Positions 1-10,231 of a DNA stretch of 64,000 nucleotides are shown piece by piece. Source of the DNA: Agrococcus jenensis (GTDB lineage Bacteria > Actinomycetota > Actinomycetes > Actinomycetales > Microbacteriaceae); the NCBI RefSeq assembly GCF_003752465.1, contig NZ_RKHJ01000001.1:372001-436000 (forward strand). Reading direction: 5' to 3'. How positions within the stretch are numbered: position 1 is the first letter of the stretch; each line of letters opens with the position of its first letter. The position numbers and the translations under genes were made by a program. Under the pieces are notes generated by a model, which ran no database searches, was not told where the DNA came from, and saw only the letters and a program-made list of their open reading frames with translations.

Positions 1-182
1 CGACGCTCTCCGGCGCCGGGTTCGATCCCGCGAACGTGCAGGTCTCGTGGCAGGACTACGGCGAGGAGTTCCTCTGCCAGGTGCTGGCGCAGAATCCCGA
101 GCCCGAGACCGCCGGGGCACCCGGCGACCCGATCTCGGTCGTGGTCGGCACGAACGCCTCCGGGGGCGACCCTGGCTGCTAG
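1..182 (+). CDS. C-terminal end of a PASTA-domain penicillin-binding protein (partial)
   Basis: The gene enters from the left edge; the reading frame starts at base 3 and stops at the TAG at 180-182, giving the last 59 residues. The tail has the alternating Pro/Gly and Val/Ile pattern of a PASTA repeat (GFDPANV near the start, PGDPISVVVG near the end) and then a Gly-rich tail ending DPGC. PASTA repeats at the end of actinobacterial bifunctional penicillin-binding proteins bind peptidoglycan outside the cell. The neighbour supports this call: such genes are commonly followed by a membrane metallophosphoesterase, as here. Transpeptidase and transglycosylase domains lie outside the window, so the class is inferred and another PASTA protein is possible. 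Confidence 0.6.
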   Translation, partial: TLSGAGFDPANVQVSWQDYGEEFLCQVLAQNPEPETAGAPGDPISVVVGTNASGGDPGC

Positions 183-213
183 CGCTCGGGCGCTCAGCGC
201 TGTCGCCGGCGGC

Positions 214-1116
214 GTGCTCGCCGCCGGCGCCGCTGTGGCCGCCTACGCGACCGCCATCGAGCCGCGCGCCTTCCGCATCCGCACCGAGGAGCTGCGGGTG
301 CTGCCCGTCGGCGCCCGGCCGATCTCGGTGCTGCACCTCGCCGACATCCACCTCGCCCCGTGGCAGGAGACGAAGCTCGACTGGCTCGAGGGCCTGCGCA
401 GCCTCGAGCCCGACCTCATCGTCAACACCGGCGACAGCCTCGGGCACCGCGCCGCCCTGCCCGCGCTCACGGAGGCGCTGCGCGTCTTCGACGGCGTGCC
501 CGGCTACTTCGTGCACGGTTCGAACGACGTCTACGGGCCCGTGCTGAAGAACCCGCTGCGCTACTTCGGCGGCCCCTCGAAGCTCGCGTCGGCGGGCGAC
601 GTGGAGCGGCTCGACACGGCGGGCCTCGAGCGCGCGTACGAGGGCTTCGGCTGGCTCAACCTCAACAACACCGCGCGCGCGATCGAGGTGCGCGGCACCA
701 CGATCGCCGCCTTCGGCGTGGCCGACGCCCACCGCCACTGGGACCGGCTCGACGAGACCGAGGCCGCCATCTCGCGGATGCGGAAGGCGCTCGGCGGCGC
801 GCCGCGCGTCACGCTGGGCGTCACCCACGCGCCCTACCGGCGGATCCTCGACGCGTTCGTCGACCTCGGCGCGGACGCGATCCTCGCCGGCCACACGCAC
901 GGCGGCCAGGTGCGGGTGCCGGGCGGGCATGCGCTCGTCACGAACTGCGACATCCCGCGCGAGCAGGCATCCGGCCTCAGCACGTGGTTGCACGAGGGCC
1001 GCTCGGTGCCGCTCAACGTCTCGCAGGGCATCGGCTCGTCGATCTTCGCGCCGTTCCGGCTGGGCACGCCGCCCGAAGCGGTCGTCGTGTCGCTCCTGCC
1101 CCGCTCGATCGGGTAG
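214..1116 (+). CDS. Membrane-anchored metallophosphoesterase
   Basis: This is a calcineurin-like phosphoesterase that hydrolyses an unknown phosphoester at or outside the membrane. It shows the dinuclear-metal motifs in order: LADIHLAP (D-x-H), NTGDS (G-D), GSNDVYGP (where the usual GNHD is GSND), VTHAP and AGHTHGGQ (G-H-x-H). The N-terminus, VLAAGAAVAAYA, is a short hydrophobic anchor, as in YkuE-type enzymes. The start is uncertain. GTG at 214 has a poor ribosome-binding site; a CTG at 172, preceded by a run of five G, would add MAASARALSAVAGG and overlap the upstream stop, giving a fuller anchor. The gene follows a penicillin-binding protein, which suggests a cell-envelope role. The GNHD-to-GSND change is probably tolerated, since the metal-binding Asp and the Asn are kept. 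Confidence 0.85.
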   Translation: MLAAGAAVAAYATAIEPRAFRIRTEELRVLPVGARPISVLHLADIHLAPWQETKLDWLEGLRSLEPDLIVNTGDSLGHRAALPALTEALRVFDGVPGYFVHGSNDVYGPVLKNPLRYFGGPSKLASAGDVERLDTAGLERAYEGFGWLNLNNTARAIEVRGTTIAAFGVADAHRHWDRLDETEAAISRMRKALGGAPRVTLGVTHAPYRRILDAFVDLGADAILAGHTHGGQVRVPGGHALVTNCDIPREQASGLSTWLHEGRSVPLNVSQGIGSSIFAPFRLGTPPEAVVVSLLPRSIG

Positions 1117-1118
1117 AC
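1113..1118 (+). promoter_or_regulatory. Putative -10 element for tRNA-Pro
   Basis: TAGACT overlaps the stop codon of the metallophosphoesterase, about 45 bases before the tRNA. It fits an actinobacterial housekeeping -10 box. No clear -35 was seen. Confidence 0.35.
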
Positions 1119-1162
1119 TGGCGAGGTTGCAAAGTCGGAGCCTCGGCTCCGGTCTCGCACTT

Positions 1163-1239
<77 letters not shown>

Positions 1240-1242
1240 ACA

Positions 1243-1276
1243 GGAAGGGCCCCCGCCGAGAGGCGGGGGCCCTTCC
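1243..1276. terminator. Bidirectional terminator between tRNA-Pro and tdk
   Basis: A 15-bp stem (GGAAGGGCCCCCGCC at 1243-1257 with its complement at 1262-1276) closes a 4-base loop. It lies between the tRNA (+) and the end of tdk (-), so it can serve both. There is no long T tract, as is usual in high-GC genomes. Confidence 0.8.
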
Positions 1277-1291
1277 GCGTGGAGCGGGGCG

Positions 1292-1885
1292 CTAGCCCAG
1301 GCGCCCGCCCGACTCCTCGAGGTAGCAGGACGCGCAGAGCGACTCGTAGGTGACCGCCTCGCCGTCGATGGCGACCTGGTCGCCGTCGAAGATGAACCGC
1401 TCCCCCACCTTCCGGCCGTTGAACAGCGCCTTGCGGCCGCAGCGGCAGATGGTCTTCAGCTCCTCGAGCGTGTGCGCGAGCTCGAGCAGCCGCGCGGAGC
1501 CGGGGAACGCGTGCGTGAGGAAGTCGGTGCGGATGCCGTAGGCCAGCACGGGCACGCCGCGCTCGACCGCGACGCGCAGCAGCTCGTCGACCTGGTGCGG
1601 CTGCAGGAACTGCGCCTCGTCGACCAGCAGACAGGCGACCGGCTCCTCGCGCTCGCCCGCCGCGGCCTCGAAACCGGCGAGCACCGACTCCTCGGGGCCG
1701 ACGACGAAGTCGACCTGCCGCGTCATGCCGAGGCGCGAGACGACGTCGCGCTCGCCCTTCGTGTCGGTCGCGGGCTTGGCGAGCAGCACGCGCTGGCCGC
1801 GCTCCTCGTAGTTGAATGCCGCCTGGAGCAGCCCGGTGGACTTGCCGGAGTTCATCGCCCCGTAGCGGAAGTACAGCTTCGCCAC
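1292..1885 (-). CDS. tdk: Thymidine kinase (type II)
   Basis: Phosphorylates thymidine to dTMP with ATP in pyrimidine salvage. The 197-residue product has Walker A GAMNSGKST near residue 9, the DEAQF Walker B/switch motif near 90, and two cysteine pairs (CRCG near 148 and CASC near 186) forming the structural zinc site of type II thymidine kinases. Length is normal for the family. The start is GTG at 1885, two bases after the stop of the upstream LuxR-type gene, so the two are cotranscribed and probably translationally coupled, with mqo upstream. I see no functional reason for the grouping. Confidence 0.96.
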   Translation of the reverse strand: MAKLYFRYGAMNSGKSTGLLQAAFNYEERGQRVLLAKPATDTKGERDVVSRLGMTRQVDFVVGPEESVLAGFEAAAGEREEPVACLLVDEAQFLQPHQVDELLRVAVERGVPVLAYGIRTDFLTHAFPGSARLLELAHTLEELKTICRCGRKALFNGRKVGERFIFDGDQVAIDGEAVTYESLCASCYLEESGGRLG

Positions 1886-1887
1886 CG

Positions 1888-2520
1888 CTAGAGGATGCCG
1901 TCCTCTTCAGCGCGCACGATGAGCTCGGCGCGCTTGCCGGCGGGGCGGTCGATGGCCGCGTACTTCGCGCGGACGCGCCGCAGGAACGTCTTCGCCGTCT
2001 CGTAGCCGACGCCCATCTCGGCGGCGACCTGGACGGTCGTGAGGCCCTGCGCGTAATGCCCGAGGGCGCGCCGCTCACCCGCGGAGAGCCGGGGCCTGCG
2101 GTCGAGCGAATCGATGCGCGGTCGTCCTCCGCCGCGGCCCCGGCGCGCACGGCGCACCGCGACGACCTCGGCGGTCACGTCGTCGGCACTGACGTCGTGG
2201 GACAGCACGACCGCGCCGACCGCCTCGAGCTGCTGGAGCAGCTCGCCCTCGACGTCGGCCTGCACGACGACGGCGGCCCCTGCGGCGACGGCCGTGCGCG
2301 CGTGCGCGAGCAGCGGATGGCCCGGCTCCTCGGCCAGCAGCACCACGTCGCCGGGGAACCCGGCGGCGACGACGAGCTGCGCGAACCGCGGCGCCTCGGC
2401 GGCGAGGTGGAGCGACGGCTCAGCGGCGATGGCGGCGCGCAACGGCCCGCTGCGCGTTGCATCCGCGACGATGCTCACGCTCCGGGTCGCACCCGCCGAG
2501 GGTGCCGCTTGGGTGTCCAT
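1888..2520 (-). CDS. LuxR-type DNA-binding regulator with a degenerate receiver
   Basis: A 210-residue protein. Residues 1-125 have the alternating hydrophobic strands and helices of a response-regulator receiver, but the place of the phosphoacceptor aspartate reads GDVVLLAEEP, so Asp appears replaced. The C-terminal third has a LuxR/GerE-like helix-turn-helix (LSAGERRALGHYAQGLTTVQ then VAAEMGVGYETAKTFLRRVR), where LTTVQVAAEMGVGYETAK matches the usual recognition helices. It is likely a phosphorylation-independent transcription factor. It starts with ATG at 2520, 13 bases after the mqo stop, and ends 2 bases before tdk. Its targets are unknown; malate:quinone oxidoreductase is a candidate by proximity only. 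Confidence 0.75.
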   Translation of the reverse strand: MDTQAAPSAGATRSVSIVADATRSGPLRAAIAAEPSLHLAAEAPRFAQLVVAAGFPGDVVLLAEEPGHPLLAHARTAVAAGAAVVVQADVEGELLQQLEAVGAVVLSHDVSADDVTAEVVAVRRARRGRGGGRPRIDSLDRRPRLSAGERRALGHYAQGLTTVQVAAEMGVGYETAKTFLRRVRAKYAAIDRPAGKRAELIVRAEEDGIL

Positions 2521-2533
2521 GGTGGTTCCTGGG

Positions 2534-4054
2534 TCAGGGAGTCGCAGCTGCGGACGCAGCCGCCTCGAGCTGGCGCTCGGGCTCGTCGACGAGCCGGAGC
2601 ACGCGGGCGGTGCGCGCGATGCTCTCCCGCGCAGCAGCCGGATCCTCGTTGAGCTTCGCGCCGTAGCTGGGGATCAGCTCGCGGATGGTGTCGCGCCACC
2701 TCGGCATGTGCTCCGGGAAGCACCGCTCGAAGATGGTCAGCATGATGTGGACGGCGGTGGATGCGCCGGGCGAGGCGCCGAGCAGGCCGGCGATCGTGCC
2801 GTCGGCCCCGGTGACGACCTCGGTGCCGAACTGCAGCACGCCGCCCTTCTCGGGATCCTTCTTCATCACCTGCACGCGCTGGCCGGCGGTGATGAGCCGC
2901 CAGTCCTCGTCGCGCGCGTCGGGCATGAACTCGCGGAGGGCGTCGAGGCGCTGGGCGCGCGATGCGAAGACCTGCCCGCCCAGGTAGCCGACGAGGGGCA
3001 GGTTCGCCAGGCCCGCGCGGATCATGGGCATGAGGTTGTGGCCCTTGATCGTCTCGAACATGTCGGTGTACGAGCCGGTCTTGAGGTACTTGGGGCTGAA
3101 GCCGGCGTAGGGGCCGAACAGCAGGCTCGCCTCGCCGTCGACGACGCGGGTGTCGAGGTGCGGCACCGACATCGGCGGAGCGCCGACGCTCGCCTTGCCG
3201 TAGACCTTCGCGTTGTGGCGCGCGACGACCTCTGGGTTGTCGGTGCGCAGGAAGGCCCCAGTGATCGGGAAGCCCGCGAACCCCTTGGCCTCCGGGATGC
3301 GGGACTGCTGCAGCAGCTTGAGGGCGCCGCCGCCGGCGCCGACGAAGACGAAGCGCGCCTGCACCTCTGCAGGGGTCATGCCGACCTCGCGGCGGGCCTT
3401 GAGCCGCCACGTGCCGTCGGACAGGCGCTTGAGGCCCGAGACGGTCGTGTCGGTGTGCACGATCACGCCGTCGTCCTGCAGCCTGCCGAACAGCATCCGC
3501 GTCAGCGCACCGAAGTCGACGTCGGTGCCGTCGGTCGATCGGGTCGCGGCGATCGGCTGCGACTTCTTCCGGCCGGGGATGAGCGTGGGCGCCCAGCTGC
3601 GGATCACCTCGGCGTCCTCGGAGTACTCGAGCCCGGCGAAGAGCGGCTCGTCCTTGAGCAGCTCCCAGCGCCGGCGCAGGTAGTCGACGTTCTGCTCGCC
3701 CCACACGAAGGTCATGTGCGGAGTCGCGGAGATGAAGCCGCGCGGGTCGGGCAGCGTGCCGTCCTCGACGAACGACGCCCACAGCTGGCGGGAGAGCTGG
3801 AACTGCTCGTTGATGTCGATCGCCTTCGCGCTCGACATCGAGCCGTCGGGCGCCTCGGGCGTGTAGTTGAGCTCGCAGAGCGCGGCGTGCCCGGTGCCGG
3901 CGTTGTTCCAGGGGTTCGACGACTCCTCGCCGACCCTCGGCAGCCGTTCGAAGACCTCGATGGTCCACGAGGGCTCGAGGCGGTGCAGGAGCGCGCCGAG
4001 CGTCGCGCTCATGATTCCGCCGCCGATCAGGGCGACATCGATGGTCTTCGTCAC
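2534..4054 (-). CDS. mqo: Malate:quinone oxidoreductase
   Basis: A membrane-peripheral FAD enzyme that oxidises malate to oxaloacetate and passes electrons to menaquinone, replacing or supplementing malate dehydrogenase in many actinobacteria. The 506-residue product begins with a Rossmann dinucleotide motif (VALIGGGIMSATLG), followed by the MQO signatures ERLPRVGEESSNPWNNAGTG and HAALCELNYTPE. The GTG at 4054 was chosen because it places the FAD motif about 10 residues in and matches the usual family length of about 490-510. A longer in-frame reading has a basic, low-complexity extension that looks untranslated. It is first in a minus-strand run with the LuxR-type gene and tdk. Confidence 0.96.
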   Translation of the reverse strand: MTKTIDVALIGGGIMSATLGALLHRLEPSWTIEVFERLPRVGEESSNPWNNAGTGHAALCELNYTPEAPDGSMSSAKAIDINEQFQLSRQLWASFVEDGTLPDPRGFISATPHMTFVWGEQNVDYLRRRWELLKDEPLFAGLEYSEDAEVIRSWAPTLIPGRKKSQPIAATRSTDGTDVDFGALTRMLFGRLQDDGVIVHTDTTVSGLKRLSDGTWRLKARREVGMTPAEVQARFVFVGAGGGALKLLQQSRIPEAKGFAGFPITGAFLRTDNPEVVARHNAKVYGKASVGAPPMSVPHLDTRVVDGEASLLFGPYAGFSPKYLKTGSYTDMFETIKGHNLMPMIRAGLANLPLVGYLGGQVFASRAQRLDALREFMPDARDEDWRLITAGQRVQVMKKDPEKGGVLQFGTEVVTGADGTIAGLLGASPGASTAVHIMLTIFERCFPEHMPRWRDTIRELIPSYGAKLNEDPAAARESIARTARVLRLVDEPERQLEAAASAAATP

Positions 4055-4119
4055 GCCGTCGAGTCTACGACTTCCATCCGTACCCCGTTCGCGTCCATCC
4101 GCTATGGATCGACCAGGCC

Positions 4120-4125
4120 TAGCAT
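4120..4125 (+). promoter_or_regulatory. Putative -10 element of the small acidic protein gene
   Basis: TAGCAT stands 34 bases before the ATG at 4159, in the short divergent region between mqo and this gene. No convincing -35 was seen. The call rests on sequence likeness alone. Confidence 0.3.
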
Positions 4126-4158
4126 GGGCGCGCCGACACACGACAGAAGGAGCCGCAC

Positions 4159-4524
4159 ATGGGAATCCTGGACGACGCGAAGGACAAGCTCGGCGACGCC
4201 GCGGAGTGGGTCAAGGACAAGGCCGGACAGCTCGGCGAGCAGGCGCAGGGCGCGGGGCAGACGCTCGGCGAGAAGGCGGCGGACGCCCGCCACTGGGTGG
4301 GCTCGAAGGTCGGCACGGACGACCCCGAGGCTCGCGTGGCCGGCGGCGGCACGTTCGCGGTCGCGCCCGAGCCCGAGGCCGCGCCCTCGCCCGCCGAGGA
4401 GTGGGTCGAGGTGACCGGTGACGGGAGCACGGTCGACAGCGACGGCGACGCCGACGCGAGCGCGACCGACGCCGGTGCCCACGCCGCGGCCGGCGAGGAC
4501 GACGAGCAGGACCGCCAGGCCTGA
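4159..4524 (+). CDS. Small acidic amphipathic-helix protein (CsbD/LEA-like)
   Basis: A 121-residue hydrophilic protein of unknown function. Residues 1-50 repeat an 11-residue-like pattern of Asp/Lys/Ala (DDAKDKLGDAAEWVKDKAGQ, then LGEKAADARHWVGSK), predicted amphipathic helices like CsbD, YtxH-tail or LEA-type stress proteins. The remainder is acidic, Ala/Pro-rich and probably disordered. It has no signal peptide or membrane segment. The start is firm: AGAAGGAG lies 8 bases before the ATG. It is monocistronic and ends before a strong hairpin. A stress or desiccation role is a guess from composition. Confidence 0.75.
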   Translation: MGILDDAKDKLGDAAEWVKDKAGQLGEQAQGAGQTLGEKAADARHWVGSKVGTDDPEARVAGGGTFAVAPEPEAAPSPAEEWVEVTGDGSTVDSDGDADASATDAGAHAAAGEDDEQDRQA

Positions 4525-4530
4525 GACGCA

Positions 4531-4564
4531 GCGGAGGGCGGGACCGATCGGCCCCGCCCTCCGC
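4531..4564. terminator. Bidirectional terminator between the small acidic protein gene and asd
   Basis: GCGGAGGGCGGG (4531-4542) pairs with CCCGCCCTCCGC (4553-4564) around a short loop. It lies between two converging genes. Confidence 0.75.
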
Positions 4565-4581
4565 TCACACCGTGCGCCGCG

Positions 4582-6929
<2,348 letters not shown>

Positions 6930-7015
6930 ACCGCTCCTTGGAGTCCTGGACTGCTCAAGTCTAGGCGGCGGTGCGTGCTGATCCCGGCCAGGCCCCGGCG
7001 GCGAGCTCGCCGAGG

Positions 7016-7615
7016 TCACCGCTCGACGGTGCGGCGCCCCTCGAACGCGCGGCCGAGCGTCATCTCGTCGGCGAACTCGAGGTCGCCGCCGACCGGCAGC
7101 CCGCTCGCGAGCCGCGAGACCCGCACGCCGAGCGGCAGCAGCGAGCGGATGAGGTAGGTCGCGGTCGCCTCGCCCTCGACGTTGGGGTCGGTGGCGATGA
7201 TGACCTCCTCGACCGTCGGGTCCTGCAGGCGCGTCATGAGCTGCGCGACGCGCAGCTGGTCGGGGCCGATGCCCTGCATGGGGTTCAGGGCGCCGCCGAG
7301 CACGTGGTAGAGCCCGCGGTACTCGCGCGTGCGCTCGATCGCGACGACGTCCTTCGCCTCCTCGACGACGCAGATCGCGGTCGGCACGCGGCGCGGATCG
7401 CGGCAGATCGCGCAGCGCTCCTCCTCGCCGATGTTGCCGCAGATGATGCAGAACCGCACCCGCTCGCGGACGGTCTGCAGGATCGTCGCCAACCGGTCGA
7501 CGTCGAACGACTCGGTCTGGATGATGTGGAAGGCGATGCGCTGCGCCGACTTCGGACCGACGCCGGGGAGCCTGCCCAGCTCGTCGATCAGGTCCTGGAC
7601 GATGCCGTCGTACAC
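7016..7615 (-). CDS. recR: Recombination mediator RecR
   Basis: Forms a DNA-clamping ring that acts with RecF/RecO to load RecA at gaps and stalled forks. The 199-residue product shows the helix-hairpin-helix ([19 protein letters not shown]), a four-cysteine zinc finger ([16 protein letters not shown]), and a Toprim domain (VEEAKDV then [12 protein letters not shown]). Length is standard. It starts with GTG at 7615, 4 bases after the dnaX stop, in the conserved dnaX-recR order. The 86-base gap to lysC holds the likely lysC promoter. Confidence 0.97.
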   Translation of the reverse strand: MYDGIVQDLIDELGRLPGVGPKSAQRIAFHIIQTESFDVDRLATILQTVRERVRFCIICGNIGEEERCAICRDPRRVPTAICVVEEAKDVVAIERTREYRGLYHVLGGALNPMQGIGPDQLRVAQLMTRLQDPTVEEVIIATDPNVEGEATATYLIRSLLPLGVRVSRLASGLPVGGDLEFADEMTLGRAFEGRRTVER

Positions 7616-7619
7616 GCGC

Positions 7620-9944
7620 TCAGCGCTCCCCTCGCACCCGCGGGCGCTCCTCGATCAGCTCGGCTCCGAGCTCCTCACGCACGACGGACTCGCCGTAGCG
7701 CGCAGCCTGCGACGCCGAGAGCACCGGCTCCGGTGCGACCGGCTCGCTCGCGCGCGCGGTGCGCATGGGCGACGGCGCAGCGGGTGCGGCCTCGACCTCC
7801 GGCGCGAGCGGCGTGCCCTCCGGCGCATCGGGCGCCGAGACGAACGAGAACGGGTCGGGCTCCGGCTGGTCGGGCAGCGCCTGCTCGGGCAGGTCCTCGG
7901 GCGGCGCCTCTGCGTCGGTCGGGATGACCGCGACGGCCCAGCCGGTCACCGCCGTCGCGGCGGCGGGCTCCGTCGTGCCCTGCCGCGCCGCTGGTGCGGA
8001 TGCGGCAGCGGCCTTCGCCCCTCGCGCGGGCGTCGACTGCCGCGCGGCCGCTGTCGGCTGCGACGCAGTCGGGGCCGGCCGCGGCGTCGCCGGCGCCGGG
8101 GTGGCCGTCGCAGCGGGCGCGGGCGTCGGCGTCGGGGCGGATGCGGCGACCGGCTGCGTGGTCGGCGCCCGCTGGGCGGGCGGAGCGATGGGCGCGGGGG
8201 CGGACGCGGCGGGCAGCTCGGCGGCGTCGGACGCGGCTGCCTGCTCGCGCGCGCCCCGCGCGGACGGCTCGGCGCGAGCGATGTACTTCACCTCGATGCC
8301 GAGGAGCGACCTGATCGCGGTGCGCAGCAGGTCGGCGATGCTCGGCTTGCCGGCCTGCGACTCGCGGAAGCGCTGCACGTCGGCCTCCGACTGGAAGCTC
8401 AGCACGAGCACGTCACCCGGCCGGAGCTCCTTCGGGGTGATCGTCGCGGCGACCATCCACGCCGAGCGGTTCTGGTCGGCGAGCTGCTGGAGCACCTCGT
8501 CCCACGCGTCGCGCAGCTGCGCGAAGGCGACGGGCTCGGCGGCCGTGATCTGCGGTGCGGCGGGCGCTGCCGGATCGGTGCTCGCCTGCCCCGCAGCGGG
8601 CTGACGCTTCTGGGACCCGCTCGACCCGTCGGGACCCGGTGCACCGGGTCCCCCTCGGTGGGAGGGGTCCCGATCGGCCGGAGGCTCGGGCGTGGGGGCC
8701 GGGGCGGATGCGGAGGCTGGGCCCCGCGCGGGCGCGGCGGCCTGCGCGACCGTCGGCGCAGCAGCGGGCGCGGGCGCAGCGGGCACGCCGCCGTCGAGGC
8801 GCTGCTCGAGCCGCTCGACGCGCGCCAGCGTGCCGACCTCGGGGTCGCCCGACTCGGGCACGAGCAGTCGCGCGGCCATGAGCTCGAGGTGCAGGCGCGG
8901 GCTCGTGGCGCCGGCCATGTCGGTGAGCGCCTTCGCCACGATGTCGGCGGCGCGCGAGAGCTCGGCGCTGCCGAAGCCGCCGGCCTGCTCGACGAGCGTC
9001 GCGAGCTCGTCCTCGGGCACGCCGTGCAGGATCGCGGCGGGATCGCTCGCAGCGTGCGCGACGATCAGGTCGCGCAGCCGCTCGAGCAGGTCCTCGACGA
9101 AGCGGCGGGGGTCCTGACCCGACTGCACGACGCGGTCGATCGACGCGAACAGCCGCGGCGCATCCGCCGCCGAGAGCGCCTCGATGATCTCGTCGAGCAG
9201 CTCGCCGTGCGTGAAGCCGAGCAGCGCGACGGCGTGCCCGTAGGCGACGCGGCCCTCGGACCCGGCGATGAGCTGGTCGAGCAGGCTGAGCGTGTCGCGC
9301 CCGGAGCCGCCACCGGCGCGGACGACGAGCGGCAGCACGCCGGGCTCGACCTCGACGCCCTCCTTCGCGCACAGCTGCTGCACGTACTCGAGCATCGGCG
9401 CGGGCGCGATGAGCCGGAACGGGTAGTGGTGCGTGCGCGAGCGGATCGTGCCGATGACCTTCTCGGGCTCGGTGGTCGCGAAGATGAACTTGATGTGCTC
9501 CGGCGGCTCCTCGACGATCTTCAGCAGCGCGTTGAAGCCGCCGGACGTCACCATGTGCGCCTCGTCGATGATGAAGACCTTGTAGCGGTCGCGGCTCGGC
9601 GCGAAGGTGGCGCGCTCGCGCAGGTCGCGGGCGTCGTCGACGCCGCCGTGGCTCGCCGCATCGATCTCGACGACGTCGAGGGAGCCGCCGCCGTCGCGCC
9701 CGAGCTCGACGCACGAGTCGCAGACGCCGCACGGGTCAGGCGTCGGACCCTCGGCGCAGTTGAGGCAGCGGGCGAGGATGCGCGCGCTCGTCGTCTTGCC
9801 GCAGCCGCGCGGGCCGGAGAAGAGGTAGGCGTGGTTGACGCGGTCGGCACGCAGCGCGGTGCTGAGCGGGTCGGTGACGTGGGACTGCCCGATCAGCTCG
9901 GAGAACGACTCCGGTCGATAGCGACGATAGAGGGCAGCGACCAT
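7620..9944 (-). CDS. dnaX: DNA polymerase III subunits gamma and tau
   Basis: The clamp-loader ATPase that loads the sliding clamp and bridges polymerase cores. The 774-residue product has an N-terminal AAA+ module with Walker [12 protein letters not shown] near residue 44, a zinc-binding set of cysteines (CLNC...CGVCDSC) between residues 60 and 80, Walker B FIIDEAHM near 130, and the sensor/arginine-finger region IRSRTHHY. Domain III ends near residue 370. The remaining half is low-complexity Ala/Pro-rich sequence around a folded segment ([18 protein letters not shown] to VKYIARAEP) typical of actinobacterial tau. I did not identify a frameshift site for a shorter gamma form. The start is ATG at 9944. 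Confidence 0.96.
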   Translation of the reverse strand: MVAALYRRYRPESFSELIGQSHVTDPLSTALRADRVNHAYLFSGPRGCGKTTSARILARCLNCAEGPTPDPCGVCDSCVELGRDGGGSLDVVEIDAASHGGVDDARDLRERATFAPSRDRYKVFIIDEAHMVTSGGFNALLKIVEEPPEHIKFIFATTEPEKVIGTIRSRTHHYPFRLIAPAPMLEYVQQLCAKEGVEVEPGVLPLVVRAGGGSGRDTLSLLDQLIAGSEGRVAYGHAVALLGFTHGELLDEIIEALSAADAPRLFASIDRVVQSGQDPRRFVEDLLERLRDLIVAHAASDPAAILHGVPEDELATLVEQAGGFGSAELSRAADIVAKALTDMAGATSPRLHLELMAARLLVPESGDPEVGTLARVERLEQRLDGGVPAAPAPAAAPTVAQAAAPARGPASASAPAPTPEPPADRDPSHRGGPGAPGPDGSSGSQKRQPAAGQASTDPAAPAAPQITAAEPVAFAQLRDAWDEVLQQLADQNRSAWMVAATITPKELRPGDVLVLSFQSEADVQRFRESQAGKPSIADLLRTAIRSLLGIEVKYIARAEPSARGAREQAAASDAAELPAASAPAPIAPPAQRAPTTQPVAASAPTPTPAPAATATPAPATPRPAPTASQPTAAARQSTPARGAKAAAASAPAARQGTTEPAAATAVTGWAVAVIPTDAEAPPEDLPEQALPDQPEPDPFSFVSAPDAPEGTPLAPEVEAAPAAPSPMRTARASEPVAPEPVLSASQAARYGESVVREELGAELIEERPRVRGER

Positions 9945-9994
9945 GCGTTCAGGCTACTTCCCGCCGCCCACGCCGATGGCCGCTTCCGCACACC

Positions 9995-10027
9995 GGCCTG
10001 AACATGAAGGACTCCCCGCGCACCCGC
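9995..10027. repeat. Downstream copy of the SRP RNA 3'-end repeat
   Basis: This 33-base stretch matches 10070-10102 at 32 of 33 positions, 75 bases away in the same orientation. It copies the 3' strand of the SRP RNA closing helix and its 3' flank, but has no 5' partner. It is followed at 10026-10042 by the hairpin GCGACGC/GCGTCGC. It may be a relic of unequal recombination or part of the SRP RNA 3'-processing/termination region. Confidence 0.8.
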
Positions 10028-10069
10028 GACGCATCGCGTCGCGGCGCGAGCCCGAGGCGACCAGCGACG

Positions 10070-10102
10070 GGCCTGGACATGAAGGACTCCCCGCGCACCC
10101 GC
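10070..10102. repeat. SRP RNA 3'-end repeat, copy within the SRP RNA gene
   Basis: The partner of the repeat at 9995-10027, differing at one base. It contains the 3' strand of the SRP RNA terminal helix plus 3' flank. Confidence 0.8.
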
Positions 10103-10173
10103 CAGAGCCCGGTTGCCCTTGCTTCGTCTCCGACCTGGGGGATTTGGCCTGGATGGCGCCACGCGGGGAGCCG
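10083..10173 (-). ncRNA. ffs: Signal recognition particle RNA (bacterial small type)
   Basis: Read on the minus strand, a 5' segment GGCTCCCCGCG pairs with CGCGGGGAGTCC at the 3' end, closing a roughly 90-base hairpin. Inside is the conserved Ffh-binding site: CCAGGTC, then GGAGAC, then GAAGCAAGGGCAACCGGG, followed by CTCTGGCGGGTGC. Against the usual CAGGTCCGGAAGGAAGCA core, the loop-closing pair C-G has become G-C and the GGAA tetraloop has become GAGA. This is a compensated change that keeps a GNRA loop. The gene lies directly upstream of dnaX, the usual actinobacterial place. End positions are accurate to a few bases. Confidence 0.88.
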
Positions 10174-10178
10174 TGACC

Positions 10179-10184
10179 ATCGTA
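10179..10184 (-). promoter_or_regulatory. Putative -10 element of the SRP RNA gene
   Basis: On the minus strand TACGAT lies 6 bases before the predicted RNA 5' end at about 10173. That spacing is right for a -10 box. Confidence 0.5.
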
Positions 10185-10231
10185 CCGGGCGCGCGGCGAA
10201 GCGCGAAGCCGGCGCCCAGTACGGTTGGCGC

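Noticed and set aside
10004-10231. Repeated peptide MKDSPRTR upstream of the cytochrome b5 gene
   Set aside because: It is the translation of the SRP RNA 3'-end repeat on the non-coding strand, not protein sequence.
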